A stretch of 64,000 nucleotides of DNA from Adhaeribacter terrigena (GTDB lineage: Bacteria > Bacteroidota > Bacteroidia > Cytophagales > Hymenobacteraceae): assembly GCF_016623615.1 (NCBI RefSeq), contig NZ_JAEHFX010000002.1, positions 558,001 to 622,000 on the forward strand. The letters run 5' to 3'. Below, piece by piece: positions 46,781 to 57,784 of this stretch. How positions within the stretch are numbered: position 1 is the stretch's first letter; the number at the start of each line of letters is the position of its first letter. The position numbers and the translations under genes are program-made. The notes below the pieces were generated by a model. That model ran no database searches, was not told the origin of the DNA, and worked only from the letters and a program-made list of their open reading frames with translations.

Positions 46781-47866
46781 ATGGATCATCTATTCTCACC
46801 GATAAAAATTAAAAGCCTCGAATTTAAAAACCGGATCGTGGTTTCGCCTATGTGCCAGTATTCAGCCGAAGACGGTTTTGCCAACGACTGGCACCTGGTG
46901 CATCTGGGCAGCCGGGCGGTAGGCGGCGCGGCTTTGGTTATTGCCGAAGCCACCGCCGTTTCGCCGGAAGGCCGGATCTCGCCCGGCGACCTGGGGATAT
47001 GGAAAGACGAGCATATTACATTTTTGCAACGCATAACCGATTTTATAGAGGCGCAGAAAGCAGTTCCGGGCGTGCAACTGGCCCACGCGGGCCGTAAAGC
47101 AAGCAAAAGTGCGCCCTGGCTGGGCAACGAACATTTAAGCCCGGAAGAAGGTGGTTGGGAGGAAGTTTATGCTCCCAGCGCCATTCCTGTAAATGAAAAT
47201 ACGCCCCCGCCGCTGGAATTGACCGAAGCACAGATTGCCGTGGTAGTGGAAGATTTTAGAATGGCCGCCAAACGCGCCCTGGCTGCTGGGTTTAAAGTGA
47301 TCGAACTCCACGCTGCGCACGGTTACCTGATCCATGAATTCCTGTCGCCGTTAACCAATACGCGAACCGATCAATATGGCGGAAGCTTCGAAAACCGCAT
47401 CCGGTTTTTGTTGGAAGTAGTAGCGGCGGTAAAAAAAGAATGGCTGGAAACCTTACCCTTATTCGTCCGGATCTCGGCAACCGACTGGGTAGCAGATGCA
47501 CCGGAAAGCTGGACCCTGGAGCAATCTGTGGAACTGGCTAAAATATTAAAAACGAATGGTGTAGATCTGGTAGATTGTTCTTCGGGCGGCAACGTGCCGG
47601 TTTTGCAGAAAATAAAACCCGGCCCCGGTTACCAGACGCCTTTTGCTCAGGAAATAAAAAAGCAAAGCGAGATTTTGACCGGCGCAGTCGGCTTGATCAC
47701 TACCGCGCACCAGGCCGATCATATCATCCGCACCGGACAGGCCGATATGGTGGTAATTGCCCGCGAATTTTTACGCGACCCTTATTTTGGTTTAACCGCT
47801 GCTACGCATTTAGGGCAGGAAACGGAATGGCCGGTGCAATACGAACGCGCGAAGCCCAGAAAATAA
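46781..47866 (+). CDS. Old Yellow Enzyme family NADPH-flavin oxidoreductase
   Basis: 361 aa FMN TIM barrel. VSPMCQYSAEDG holds C25, the redox-tuning Cys of the YqjM/NamA subgroup. The substrate-binding HAAHGYLIHEFLSP and VVIAREFLRDP are conserved in this subgroup. It likely reduces electrophilic enones or nitro compounds. Single gene; ends at a perfect palindrome terminator. Confidence 0.9.
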   Translation: MDHLFSPIKIKSLEFKNRIVVSPMCQYSAEDGFANDWHLVHLGSRAVGGAALVIAEATAVSPEGRISPGDLGIWKDEHITFLQRITDFIEAQKAVPGVQLAHAGRKASKSAPWLGNEHLSPEEGGWEEVYAPSAIPVNENTPPPLELTEAQIAVVVEDFRMAAKRALAAGFKVIELHAAHGYLIHEFLSPLTNTRTDQYGGSFENRIRFLLEVVAAVKKEWLETLPLFVRISATDWVADAPESWTLEQSVELAKILKTNGVDLVDCSSGGNVPVLQKIKPGPGYQTPFAQEIKKQSEILTGAVGLITTAHQADHIIRTGQADMVVIAREFLRDPYFGLTAATHLGQETEWPVQYERAKPRK

Positions 47867-47880
47867 ACAATCTAGAAAAT

Positions 47881-47929
47881 AAACAAAAACGCTATACTTT
47901 CCGGCCTGAAAAGTATAGCGTTTTTGTTT
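47881..47929. terminator. 20-bp perfect palindrome built of two repeat arms
   Basis: The left arm (47881-47900) and right arm (47910-47929) form a 20-bp stem without mismatch around CCGGCCTGA, with T-runs on both sides. It lies between convergent genes, so a bidirectional terminator is likely. Each arm contains the dispersed-repeat core AAAAACGCTATA, as if two copies were fused head to head. Confidence 0.8.
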
Positions 47930-47948
47930 TAGGAACGGAATTTTCAAA

Positions 47949-47980
47949 ACACTTTTTCTTGCAGGAGCCCTACCGTTTTT
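47949..47980 (-). repeat. Dispersed repeat copy at a stop codon
   Basis: ACACTTTTTC, then GAGCCCTACCGTTTTT; overlaps the stop of the following minus-strand gene. Confidence 0.7.
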
Positions 47981-50900
47981 AACGATCCAGCACCAGCCCC
48001 AGGGAAAACTGCACCAGTAAGGCTTCCTCTGCCGAATGCCCGAAAAGTACGTTGAGCGCATAACGGTGTTCGATTGGGGCAATGTAAAAGCCGGCGCCGT
48101 AGCCTTTGTGCAAACCACCTTCATCGCTGCCCTTGTACCATACTTTTCCCTGATCATAAAAAGCCACCACACCATAATAAAATGGCAATACTACCGTGCG
48201 TACGCGGCCTAAATGAAAGCGTAGTTCAGTGTTCAGGTAAGCCGAGCGGTCGCCGAAAAAACGGTTATTTACGTAGCCGCGCAAATTATCGGATAAGCCC
48301 AGCGAGGTGTATTTATAAAATGGCAGGTCTTTTCCATAGTTGCGAGCACCGCCCAGTTTCACTGCCAGCGTAACCGGGATTTTAATGCGCGCTGTGCCAA
48401 AATACTGGCCCGAAAGCCCGGTTAAACCAAAGGCATTTTTTTCGCGGGTAAGCCGCTGGTACGTGGTATGGCTGAATTTGAAACGCAGGCCTTTTGTGGT
48501 GAAACTGGCATTGTCGCGCAGGTCGAAATCGAGTTCAGTCAGGCCTCCCAATAAGCTTTCTTTGCCGGTGATCAGGTCGCGGGCAGTTTCTTCGTTTAAA
48601 ATGGTACCGTTTTTTGGCTTGGAAACCAGGTATTCGTACAACGGCCCGATCCGGAAGGTGCTTTTGCGCAGGAAAGTGGTTTGGGTAAAGCCATTCAGGC
48701 GCAAACCTTTGTAGCGCGAACGGTAGAAATTTTCGTCGTAAAGGTTATCGTCTTTTTTGGTGTTGTTGCCTAAACCGAAGAAATTATAATGCGGGAAATA
48801 CGAGCCGTAGGAAGCCAGACCACCTACACTCCAGGTTTGCCAGACGTTATGCCAGATACCGCCACCTGTCAGTTGAAAAGCGCCTTTGTTGGTACCGCGA
48901 ATATCGACGGTGTAAATGCGTTTTTCTTCGGGTTCGCGGAAGGCGTAACGGCCAAGTTTCAGGGTCAGGCTCGCGCCCAGGCCATCGCTGCGGTTATACA
49001 CAATGCCCGGAATGGGAGACATGTAGTTGTAGCGGAATTCCTGCCGGTTGTAATCGTTGATATTCAGGGCGTTCGAACGCATGTCTTTGGTTTCCGGGCC
49101 GGCCTGTAATTCGGTTTTGGTAACGTCGTACACGCGGGTATAATGTTTGCGGCCGGGCACCAAAGAATTATCGCGGATAATGTCTTCACCTTCCCCGCCG
49201 ATCACGCGCACCAGAATGCTGCTTTCGCTGCTGCCGGTAATGTCGATCACGTCTTTTCCGTCCAGGGCAAAAATTCTTATTTCCTGGGTTTCGTGCGGGT
49301 AAAAGGTGCGGTCAAAATACGCTTCGCCTTCCGGGCCGTTGGTTTCTTTGTCTTTTTCGTACTGGCGCACGCGCACCATATTGCCGGGCAAGCGTTCCAC
49401 CTTAAAATATTCGTTTTTGTTCGAACCTACCACGTCTACTACCAGGGCCAGGTTTTCGTAAAATTCATCTACGGCTTTCGGTAGTTTTTTAATGCGGTTT
49501 TTGAGTTTATGAGCGATCAGGTTGCCTGAAACCGGAATCACTTCGGCGGGTTCGGCGGCAATGGCTTTATCGATGGTGGCTTCGGTCATTTCGGTTTGCA
49601 GTTCACGGGCAATTTTCTGCCAGTCTTCGCGCGAAAGGTTTTGCAGAAGTGCCCGGTCCAGGTGCCGCGCCGGGTGGGTTAGACTTCTTATTCCTTTATA
49701 ATCGTGCCCGAAATTCTGAATGGTTTTCACGCCAAAAGGCTGATCGGCGAGCCAGGGAAAAAAGCCGTCCCAGCGGGAAAAAGCGTGGTCGCGGTCGCGC
49801 GGAATGGGTTTGTAGATCCGTTCGCCCTGTTGGTTTTTAAAACCAGCCCAGCGCCAGTTATCGTCGTGCTTGCCAAAATCACCTACCCAGATATCAAAAG
49901 CGCGGGCTTTGCCAAAGGCGTAGGCATCCAGGCGGTTATCATGGTCGTCATAAAGCTTGCGGAAAAGGCTGTAAGTCCGGATCACATCGTCGGCGCCGGC
50001 GAAGCCTTTTTTGCCTTTTTCCGGATCTACGGGGCGGTCTTCCAGCATGCCAAACAAGCCGGCATACTGCGCGCGGTAAGGACCTAAAGCCGGATCGTTG
50101 GGCAACACATACAGCTGCGGGCGCGCATGCAGGATATCGGTAGAATCGAGCAGGGCGGAAACAATAATGGCGCCGTAAGGTTGTTCGGTAGCCGTAATAT
50201 CGCGGAGCACATTGGTTACAAACGTTTCGCGCAGGGCCAGGGGCAGGGCTTTTACCGGGTCTTTGTCTACAGAACGGAATACCAGATCGCGGCCGCTTCG
50301 GGAGCGGAATTGCAGCGAAGTGGTTTGCCGGCCGCCGCCGCGCCCCACCGGTTTCAGGCCGCCGTACGTTTTGCGCAGATCAAGCAGCGGCACCTGCACC
50401 GGCGTGGTCCAGGTGGTGCGGTAAAGCCTGCCAAAGAAGATCTTTTTAAGCCAGTTGGCTTTGTATTGCGGGCCCGGCACCACGGTTACTTTACCGTTCT
50501 GGATTTCCATATAGGTATCGGGCACTGAATCGGGCGCTACGCACGGAATAAAAAAACGGTTGGTCGGGGCCAGGGAATCGGAAAAATCGGCGCAAGGCGA
50601 CTGCAACAGAGTTTGCGAATTAAGCGGGGCTACGCTGGCGCGATTCAGCTCAAAGAAATGCACTTTTACTTCCCCGTTCGGGAAATATTCAAGCTTGGTA
50701 AAACCGGTTTTGGCGGCGCTGAACATGGTTTCGGGGCTTTTGCCCACGGCTTCCTTTTCGGTTAAACTTCCTGAGATCAGGTGGTAGGTTTCGTCGGTAT
50801 AATTGAGTTGCAAATTGTATTCGTGCGCCGAAGCGTAAATCAGGCCGGGGCTTTGCTTAAAAATTTTCTGCATTTGCTCCCTGAAAGCTTCGTAGCGGAA

Positions 50901-51680
50901 ATTGCTCAGGTCGCGCGGGGTGCCGATGTTCTGGCGGTAAGCGGCATAAATGCTCCCGAAAACGGGTAGCGGAATGCGGTTGCGGGGATTTTTATCGGAA
51001 AGCGGGAAAATGTGTTTTTTCAAGGTCATGCGACCACCGTATACGCCGTTGGATACCACCGGATGATGCCCCACCACCAAAATATTGCGGTTGTCGGCTT
51101 CGGTAATTTCTTCCTGTAGTTCTTCCACAAATTCCTGGCGGGTAAGAATTTTGCAGTCCGTATCGGTAACTTCGGGTTTGTCGTAAGGGTGCATCCACCA
51201 GGAAGAATTAATGGCTACAATACGCAGCAAGGGATTTACATCGAGTACTTCGGGGCCCGGACAACCGCTGCCCGGCACGAAACCGTTTTTATAAGGCAGG
51301 CGGCTTTGCAGGTATTTTTCCAGGCGGCGAACCGCTTTTAAGCCCTCTTTGCCGGAGTTGTTCCAGTCTTTGTCGCCGGGAATGAATATGATCTTCCCTT
51401 TCGGGTTGTCTTTCACCAGGTTCACGAGCTGTTCCAGGCGCAGGGCATCTTCGGGTTTCGGGTTTTCGGACCAGCCTTTATTCAGGGCAATATCGCCGAG
51501 GTGAACGATGGTGAACGGATTATTCTGGCGGTCAATTTCCTGCTTCAGCAAAGTATAACTTTCCGGGGAAAGCGGTTTGGTAGCGGTATTGCCGAAAAGA
51601 TAAACCGGGTAGGAAACATTCTGAGCGAAAACGGTATGGAACAGGAATATAAAAGTAAGCAGCGAAAAAATGCGGGCCAT
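47979..51680 (-). CDS. Metallophosphoesterase-like/outer-membrane barrel fusion
   Basis: 1233 aa. A signal peptide (1-19) is followed by a calcineurin-like phosphoesterase fold (about 25-330), a middle region of unclear fold (about 330-870), and a C-terminal Omp85/BamA-like barrel ending LLVQFSLGLVLDR. The first domain has lost expected metal residues: N31 in FGNTAT where D is usual, I64 in GDIAL where N is usual, and GDKDW (102-106) for GNHDW; GHHP (about 225) remains. It may be a non-catalytic surface or secretion protein. -7 box TACCTTTG at 51722-51715. Confidence 0.8.
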   Translation of the reverse strand: MARIFSLLTFIFLFHTVFAQNVSYPVYLFGNTATKPLSPESYTLLKQEIDRQNNPFTIVHLGDIALNKGWSENPKPEDALRLEQLVNLVKDNPKGKIIFIPGDKDWNNSGKEGLKAVRRLEKYLQSRLPYKNGFVPGSGCPGPEVLDVNPLLRIVAINSSWWMHPYDKPEVTDTDCKILTRQEFVEELQEEITEADNRNILVVGHHPVVSNGVYGGRMTLKKHIFPLSDKNPRNRIPLPVFGSIYAAYRQNIGTPRDLSNFRYEAFREQMQKIFKQSPGLIYASAHEYNLQLNYTDETYHLISGSLTEKEAVGKSPETMFSAAKTGFTKLEYFPNGEVKVHFFELNRASVAPLNSQTLLQSPCADFSDSLAPTNRFFIPCVAPDSVPDTYMEIQNGKVTVVPGPQYKANWLKKIFFGRLYRTTWTTPVQVPLLDLRKTYGGLKPVGRGGGRQTTSLQFRSRSGRDLVFRSVDKDPVKALPLALRETFVTNVLRDITATEQPYGAIIVSALLDSTDILHARPQLYVLPNDPALGPYRAQYAGLFGMLEDRPVDPEKGKKGFAGADDVIRTYSLFRKLYDDHDNRLDAYAFGKARAFDIWVGDFGKHDDNWRWAGFKNQQGERIYKPIPRDRDHAFSRWDGFFPWLADQPFGVKTIQNFGHDYKGIRSLTHPARHLDRALLQNLSREDWQKIARELQTEMTEATIDKAIAAEPAEVIPVSGNLIAHKLKNRIKKLPKAVDEFYENLALVVDVVGSNKNEYFKVERLPGNMVRVRQYEKDKETNGPEGEAYFDRTFYPHETQEIRIFALDGKDVIDITGSSESSILVRVIGGEGEDIIRDNSLVPGRKHYTRVYDVTKTELQAGPETKDMRSNALNINDYNRQEFRYNYMSPIPGIVYNRSDGLGASLTLKLGRYAFREPEEKRIYTVDIRGTNKGAFQLTGGGIWHNVWQTWSVGGLASYGSYFPHYNFFGLGNNTKKDDNLYDENFYRSRYKGLRLNGFTQTTFLRKSTFRIGPLYEYLVSKPKNGTILNEETARDLITGKESLLGGLTELDFDLRDNASFTTKGLRFKFSHTTYQRLTREKNAFGLTGLSGQYFGTARIKIPVTLAVKLGGARNYGKDLPFYKYTSLGLSDNLRGYVNNRFFGDRSAYLNTELRFHLGRVRTVVLPFYYGVVAFYDQGKVWYKGSDEGGLHKGYGAGFYIAPIEHRYALNVLFGHSAEEALLVQFSLGLVLDR

Positions 51681-51714
51681 AGAAACTGAAAATACTGAAA
51701 AAGCTATATCGGTG

Positions 51715-51722
51715 CAAAGGTA
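51715..51722 (-). promoter_or_regulatory. -7 box of the phosphoesterase-barrel gene
   Basis: TACCTTTG on the minus strand, 35 bases before the start codon. Confidence 0.5.
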
Positions 51723-51768
51723 TGTTTACTCCTGAAACGGCCTTTAAGTTTTTTGTTTGGGCGTTCTG

Positions 51769-51798
51769 AGTTTTTTAAAGGAAAATGATACCGTTTTT
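51769..51798 (-). repeat. Dispersed repeat copy
   Basis: GAGTTTTTTAAAGG, then AAAATGATACCGTTTTT. Confidence 0.65.
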
Positions 51799-51823
51799 GC
51801 CGCGTTGCTACTACGGGAATGCG

Positions 51824-51831
51824 TATATTTA
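51824..51831 (+). promoter_or_regulatory. Candidate promoter of the HMG-CoA-lyase-like gene
   Basis: TATATTTA fits the -7 box 23 bases before the ATG at 51854; the -33 element is unclear. Confidence 0.4.
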
Positions 51832-51853
51832 CGGCGCTATTTCTGAAATTCCT

Positions 51854-52702
51854 ATGAAAATAATCGAGTGCCCGCGCGACGCCATGCAGGGAATTGCTGA
51901 ATTCATTCCCACTGAAACCAAAGTTCACTACCTCAACACCTTGCTGAAAGTTGGCTTCGATTCCCTGGATTTCGGTTCCTTTGTTTCGCCCAAAGCCATT
52001 CCGCAATTGCGCGATACGGCCGAGGTTCTGGCGCAGCTCGATCTTTCGGCAACCAAAACCAAACTGCTGGCCATTATTGCCAATCTTCGCGGTGCTGAAC
52101 AGGCCGCCTCGCATAAAGAAATTCAGTATTTAGGGTTTCCGCTTTCCCTTTCTGAAACCTTTCAGCAGCGCAACACCAATAAAAGCATTGCCGAAGCGTT
52201 GGATGAAGTAGCGCAGATCCAGGAGGTTTGCGTGAAAAACAGCAAGGAACTGGTAACGTATCTTTCTATGGGTTTCGGAAATCCTTATGGCGATGCCTGG
52301 AGCGCGGAAACGGTAGGAGAATTCACCCAAAAACTCGATGCGCTGGGCGTGCAAATTATTTCGCTTTCCGATACCATCGGCGTTTCGGATCCGGAAAATA
52401 TCACGTACTTGTTTTCAAGTTTAATACCGGCTTTCCCGCACATCGAGTTTGGCGCGCATTTGCATACCAACCCGAATACCTGGCAGGAAAAAGTGGAAGC
52501 CGCTTACCTGGCTGGTTGCCAGCGATTTGATGGCGCCATGAAAGGTTTTGGTGGCTGCCCGATGGCCAAAGATGAGTTGGTTGGAAATATGGCAACGGAA
52601 AACCTGGTACAGTATTTCCGGAGTAAAGGTGTAGATTTGAATTTGAACGAAGCCGCTTTTGCCGAAGCATTTGCTGAAGCCGGTTCCGTGTTTTTGCATT
52701 AA
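51854..52702 (+). CDS. Hydroxymethylglutaryl-CoA lyase
   Basis: 282 aa from the preferred ATG at 51854 (MKIIECPRDAMQG); a longer open frame begins at 51785 but carries the promoter. HMGL-like TIM barrel: PRDAMQG for metal and substrate, SLSDTIGVSD, HLHTNP metal histidines, and DGAMKGFGGCPMAKDELVGN with the catalytic Cys loop. It cleaves HMG-CoA to acetoacetate and acetyl-CoA in leucine breakdown. The next gene starts 4 bp after the stop. Confidence 0.88.
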   Translation: MKIIECPRDAMQGIAEFIPTETKVHYLNTLLKVGFDSLDFGSFVSPKAIPQLRDTAEVLAQLDLSATKTKLLAIIANLRGAEQAASHKEIQYLGFPLSLSETFQQRNTNKSIAEALDEVAQIQEVCVKNSKELVTYLSMGFGNPYGDAWSAETVGEFTQKLDALGVQIISLSDTIGVSDPENITYLFSSLIPAFPHIEFGAHLHTNPNTWQEKVEAAYLAGCQRFDGAMKGFGGCPMAKDELVGNMATENLVQYFRSKGVDLNLNEAAFAEAFAEAGSVFLH

Positions 52703-52705
52703 TAT

Positions 52706-53446
52706 ATGGCGCGTAAACCCCTTGTAGATATTTTTATTCCCTGCTTTATAGACCAGCTTTTGCCGGAAACGGGCATGAACATGGTGAAGGTTTTGAAGCG
52801 TGTTGGTTGCGAGGTGCGTTACAACCCCAACCAGACCTGCTGCGGACAGCCTGCCTATAACGCCGGTTTTTACAACGAAAGCCTGGAAATCGCCAATAAA
52901 TTCCTCGACGATTTTATTTCTGAAGAAAGCAATTACGTTGTGAGTCCCTCGGCGAGTTGCGTGGGCCACGTACGCGGTGCCTGCGCCGAAATGTTTGTTA
53001 CTTCGCCCCGTTTCATCAGTTACCGAGGCCTGGAAAAAAAGACCTTCGAGTTCACCGAATTCCTGACCAAAGTACTGGACATTGAGAAAATTCCGGGCGC
53101 CAGGTTCGAGGGAAAAGTTACCTACCACGATTCCTGTAGTGCGCTCCGCGAGTGTAAAATTGCTGCCGGTCCGCGTGCACTTTTGCATTATGTAGAAGGC
53201 CTGGAGTTGGTTGAAATGGCGGAAACTTCCACCTGCTGCGGTTTCGGCGGCACCTTTGCCGTTAAGTTCGATGCGATCTCGGTAGCCATGGCGCAGCAGA
53301 AAGTAGAAAATGCCTTAGCCACCGGCGCGTCCGCCATCGTTTCCACCGATTCTTCGTGCCTGATGCATTTGGATGCTTATATCAAAAAGAACAAGATCGA
53401 TCTGAAAGTGATGCATATTGCGGATGTTTTGGCGAGTGGGTGGTAG
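52706..53446 (+). CDS. CCG-motif Fe-S protein (LutA/LldE/YkgE family)
   Basis: 246 aa with two CCG motifs: TCCGQPAYN near residue 45 and TCCGFGGTF near 175. Such proteins bind an Fe-S or related cluster and act as an oxidoreductase subunit for lactate or glycolate oxidation. No lutB or lutC follows here, so its partner may be elsewhere. It is translated 4 bp after the HMG-CoA-lyase gene, an unusual pairing. Confidence 0.85.
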   Translation: MARKPLVDIFIPCFIDQLLPETGMNMVKVLKRVGCEVRYNPNQTCCGQPAYNAGFYNESLEIANKFLDDFISEESNYVVSPSASCVGHVRGACAEMFVTSPRFISYRGLEKKTFEFTEFLTKVLDIEKIPGARFEGKVTYHDSCSALRECKIAAGPRALLHYVEGLELVEMAETSTCCGFGGTFAVKFDAISVAMAQQKVENALATGASAIVSTDSSCLMHLDAYIKKNKIDLKVMHIADVLASGW

Positions 53447-53489
53447 AATGTTTAGAATCGCGGATTTTAGGGATTAATGGATTTCGCTG

Positions 53490-53519
53490 AATTTTTGTGC
53501 TTGGAAGTATACCATTTTT
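53490..53519 (-). repeat. Degenerate dispersed repeat copy
   Basis: GAATTTTTGTGC, then GGAAGTATACCATTTTT. Confidence 0.4.
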
Positions 53520-53577
53520 GTTTGTCATCCCGACGATAGGAGGGATCTCATCCAACTGGTAATTAAGTTTGCTATAG

Positions 53578-53608
53578 ACTTTTTCTGCTCAAAAGGATAC
53601 CGTTTTTC
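53578..53608 (-). repeat. Dispersed repeat copy
   Basis: GACTTTTTCTGC, then AAAAGGATACCGTTTTT. Confidence 0.7.
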
Positions 53609-54208
53609 ATAGTAAACTTTACCTCATTGATCATTTGATTAAGTAGTTCTTATCTCACTTCAGTGTTCTTTTTGTCTTGACACAAAAAGAACCAAAAAAG
53701 TCAAGTCAAGCGCAAACTCGCTGACCGCTCAAACAGTGCGCTTGACAAAAGCGCACCCTGTGAACTTTCTGTATTTCATAGCCAACCGAACAGTGCCTAA
53801 ATAGTAGATTTCTCTGCTCTTGCAGGCGGCAAAATTTGCTGCCGTAAGCGCAAATTTTGCTGGTAGTTCTTCGCTTTAGTTGATCGTACTCCGCTCGCGC
53901 GTTCGAGTGAATTGGTTGTTTGAAGCAGGAAATAAAAGCTCCCCTCCTTAGCAAGGAGGGGTTGGGGGTGGTTGACTTGTACTTCCAATTGCTAAACCTG
54001 AAGCAGACAATTAATGAGAAAGCAAAAGTCCTGTCTATCCTTTAAATCTTTAAAATCGTGTTCAGATAAAAAATCAGATAATATTTGATCAGATAACCTG
54101 CGGACAGGTCAAGCCCTGTCCCTACATCGTCACGATAATCATAAAATTAAAAGAATCACAGTTCAGACAATCCTGGAAATCATGATCTTAAACTGAAAAC
54201 TATGAATA

Positions 54209-54241
54209 AAAAAGCCTTCTCGGTTTCCAGAGAAGGCTTTT
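54209..54241 (-). terminator. dapA terminator
   Basis: AAAAGCCTTCTC (54210-54221) pairs with GAGAAGGCTTTT (54230-54241); T-run on the minus strand. Confidence 0.85.
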
Positions 54242-54260
54242 GTGATTTCAGATAGAAAAA

Positions 54261-55124
54261 CTACAGCAATTGTTGGATCTTCGTTTTCAATCCGGCGGAA
54301 GCCTCGATCAAAGGCAAACGCACGCTGTCTTCGCAAATGCCATAAAGTTGCAGCACCGCTTTCACGCCAACCGGGTTACTTTCTTCGTACATGAGCGGAT
54401 TTAGTTCCAGGAAATCGAACATGAGTTTGGATGCTTCAGCAAAATTATTTTCCAGCGCCAGCTTTACCATGTTGCTGAATTTTTCCGGGAACGCGTTCGC
54501 TAAAACAGAAATTACGCCGTCCATTCCGAAGGAAATCATTGGCACCGTTAAAATGTCTTCGCCGCTGATCACCATAAAACCTTCCGGCTTGTTTTTTACG
54601 ATGTGCATGCATTGCTCCAGGTTGCCGGAAGCTTCTTTTATGCCGATGATATTATCGTGATGCGCCAGTTTTAAAGTAGTTTCGGCGGTCATGTTGCTGC
54701 CGGTGCGGCCGGGCACGTTATACAGAATTACCGGTAACGGACAGGCATCGGCGATGGCTATATAATGCTGGTAAATACCGGCTTGTGATGGTTTATTGTA
54801 ATAAGGACTCACCGATAAAATGGCAGTAATTCCGGTAAGATCGGTGGCAAGAATGGTGTCTAAAACGGCCTGCGTGTTGTTGCCGCCAATCCCGTAAACT
54901 AACGGAACACGACCATCCACGTGCTTGCGGATCGTATCCAGAATCTGCTTTTTTTCTTCGGTAGTAGTGGTTACCGATTCAGCTGTAGTACCGTTGATCA
55001 CAAGGTAGTTTACGCCGCCGTTAATGTTGAAATCAACCAGCTTTTTCAGGCCATCGAAATCTACACTTAAATCTTTGTTGAAGGGAGTTACCAGTGCAAC
55101 ACCAGTGCCTTTTAATTTATCCAT
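54261..55124 (-). CDS. dapA: 4-hydroxy-tetrahydrodipicolinate synthase
   Basis: 287 aa from the preferred ATG at 55124 (MDKLKGTGVALVTPF); an upstream ATG would add 9 residues. Aldolase-type barrel with VNGTTAES-type loop (VINGTTAES), the Tyr in YNVPGRTGSNM and Schiff-base K163 in GIKEASG. It condenses pyruvate with aspartate semialdehyde on the lysine and diaminopimelate route. A single gene with its own terminator. Confidence 0.93.
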   Translation of the reverse strand: MDKLKGTGVALVTPFNKDLSVDFDGLKKLVDFNINGGVNYLVINGTTAESVTTTTEEKKQILDTIRKHVDGRVPLVYGIGGNNTQAVLDTILATDLTGITAILSVSPYYNKPSQAGIYQHYIAIADACPLPVILYNVPGRTGSNMTAETTLKLAHHDNIIGIKEASGNLEQCMHIVKNKPEGFMVISGEDILTVPMISFGMDGVISVLANAFPEKFSNMVKLALENNFAEASKLMFDFLELNPLMYEESNPVGVKAVLQLYGICEDSVRLPLIEASAGLKTKIQQLL

Positions 55125-55332
55125 TTTTTTTCCGATTATTCGAATATTCAAGGAAAGAATTTTCGATTTTATGCTTTTTATTTTTAGTTTTTCAAACCGG
55201 TTCTATACCAAAGAGAACAAGTTTGCATTTTAAGACTTTTTTATTGATTTCAGTACCGTTTTCTTTAATCTGAATATTTCCGATTAAATTTTAGATCGAA
55301 AATACAAACTTCGGAAATTCGAACCATCGAAA

Positions 55333-57402
<2,070 letters not shown>

Positions 57403-57445
57403 TCAACGGAAACAAAAGTACGAAAAACCTGAACAGCTTGCCGGC

Positions 57446-57480
57446 AAAAAACGCTATAGTTTCCGGGCAAAAAAGTGAAG
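57446..57480 (+). repeat. Dispersed repeat copy
   Basis: AAAAAACGCTATAGTTTCC, then GGGCAAAAAAGTG. Confidence 0.75.
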
Positions 57481-57694
57481 TTTGCTAACGAACAGGAGGT
57501 TTATTTTAGGTTTTTACTATCCCCTTGAGGACAAGCCAAACGAGAGTTTGAATTTGCGAGGGAAGCTCATAGGGTTGTTTACACATTATCTGATAAAAAA
57601 TTACAAATTTTAACACCCTCAGGCTCCGCTGAAGGGGAGAGTTCTGTAGTTTTAAACGGCCTTGGGCTAAAAGAAAATTACGTTTGTCGTGCAA

Positions 57695-57728
57695 GAAAAA
57701 ACGCTATCCTATTCGGTCTAAAAAGTAA
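57695..57728 (+). repeat. Dispersed repeat copy
   Basis: AAAAAACGCTATCCTATTCGG, then CTAAAAAGTAAAA; flanks a terminator-like hairpin. Confidence 0.7.
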
Positions 57729-57749
57729 AAGGCCGCCCGGAGGCAGCCT
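57728..57749 (-). terminator. Terminator-like hairpin between two repeats
   Basis: AAGGCTGCC / GGCGGCCTT on the minus strand, followed by TTTACTTTTT contributed by the neighbouring repeat copy. Confidence 0.6.
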
Positions 57750-57780
57750 TAAACGATAGGGTTTTACACTTGAAAAGTGC
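57750..57780 (+). repeat. Dispersed repeat copy
   Basis: TAAACGATAGGGTTTTACAC, then TGAAAAGTGC; ends 5 bases from the DUF4920 stop. Confidence 0.75.
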
Positions 57781-57784
57781 TGAA

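Larger units (their letters stand above)
53447..54208. repeat. Gene-free repeat island
   Basis: Contains two dispersed family copies, a GTCATCCCGACGATAGGAGG half-palindrome near 53524, the TTCTTTTTGT/ACAAAAAGAA inverted repeat (53666-53691), a CCCCTCCTT/AAGGAGGGG palindrome (53942-53962) and a GGACAGG/CCTGTCC repeat (54102-54121). No credible gene. Confidence 0.65.

Noticed and set aside
51785-51853. N-terminal extension of the HMG-CoA-lyase frame.
   Set aside because: It contains the TATATTTA promoter-like box and part of a repeat; the ATG at 51854 aligns with the usual start of the fold.
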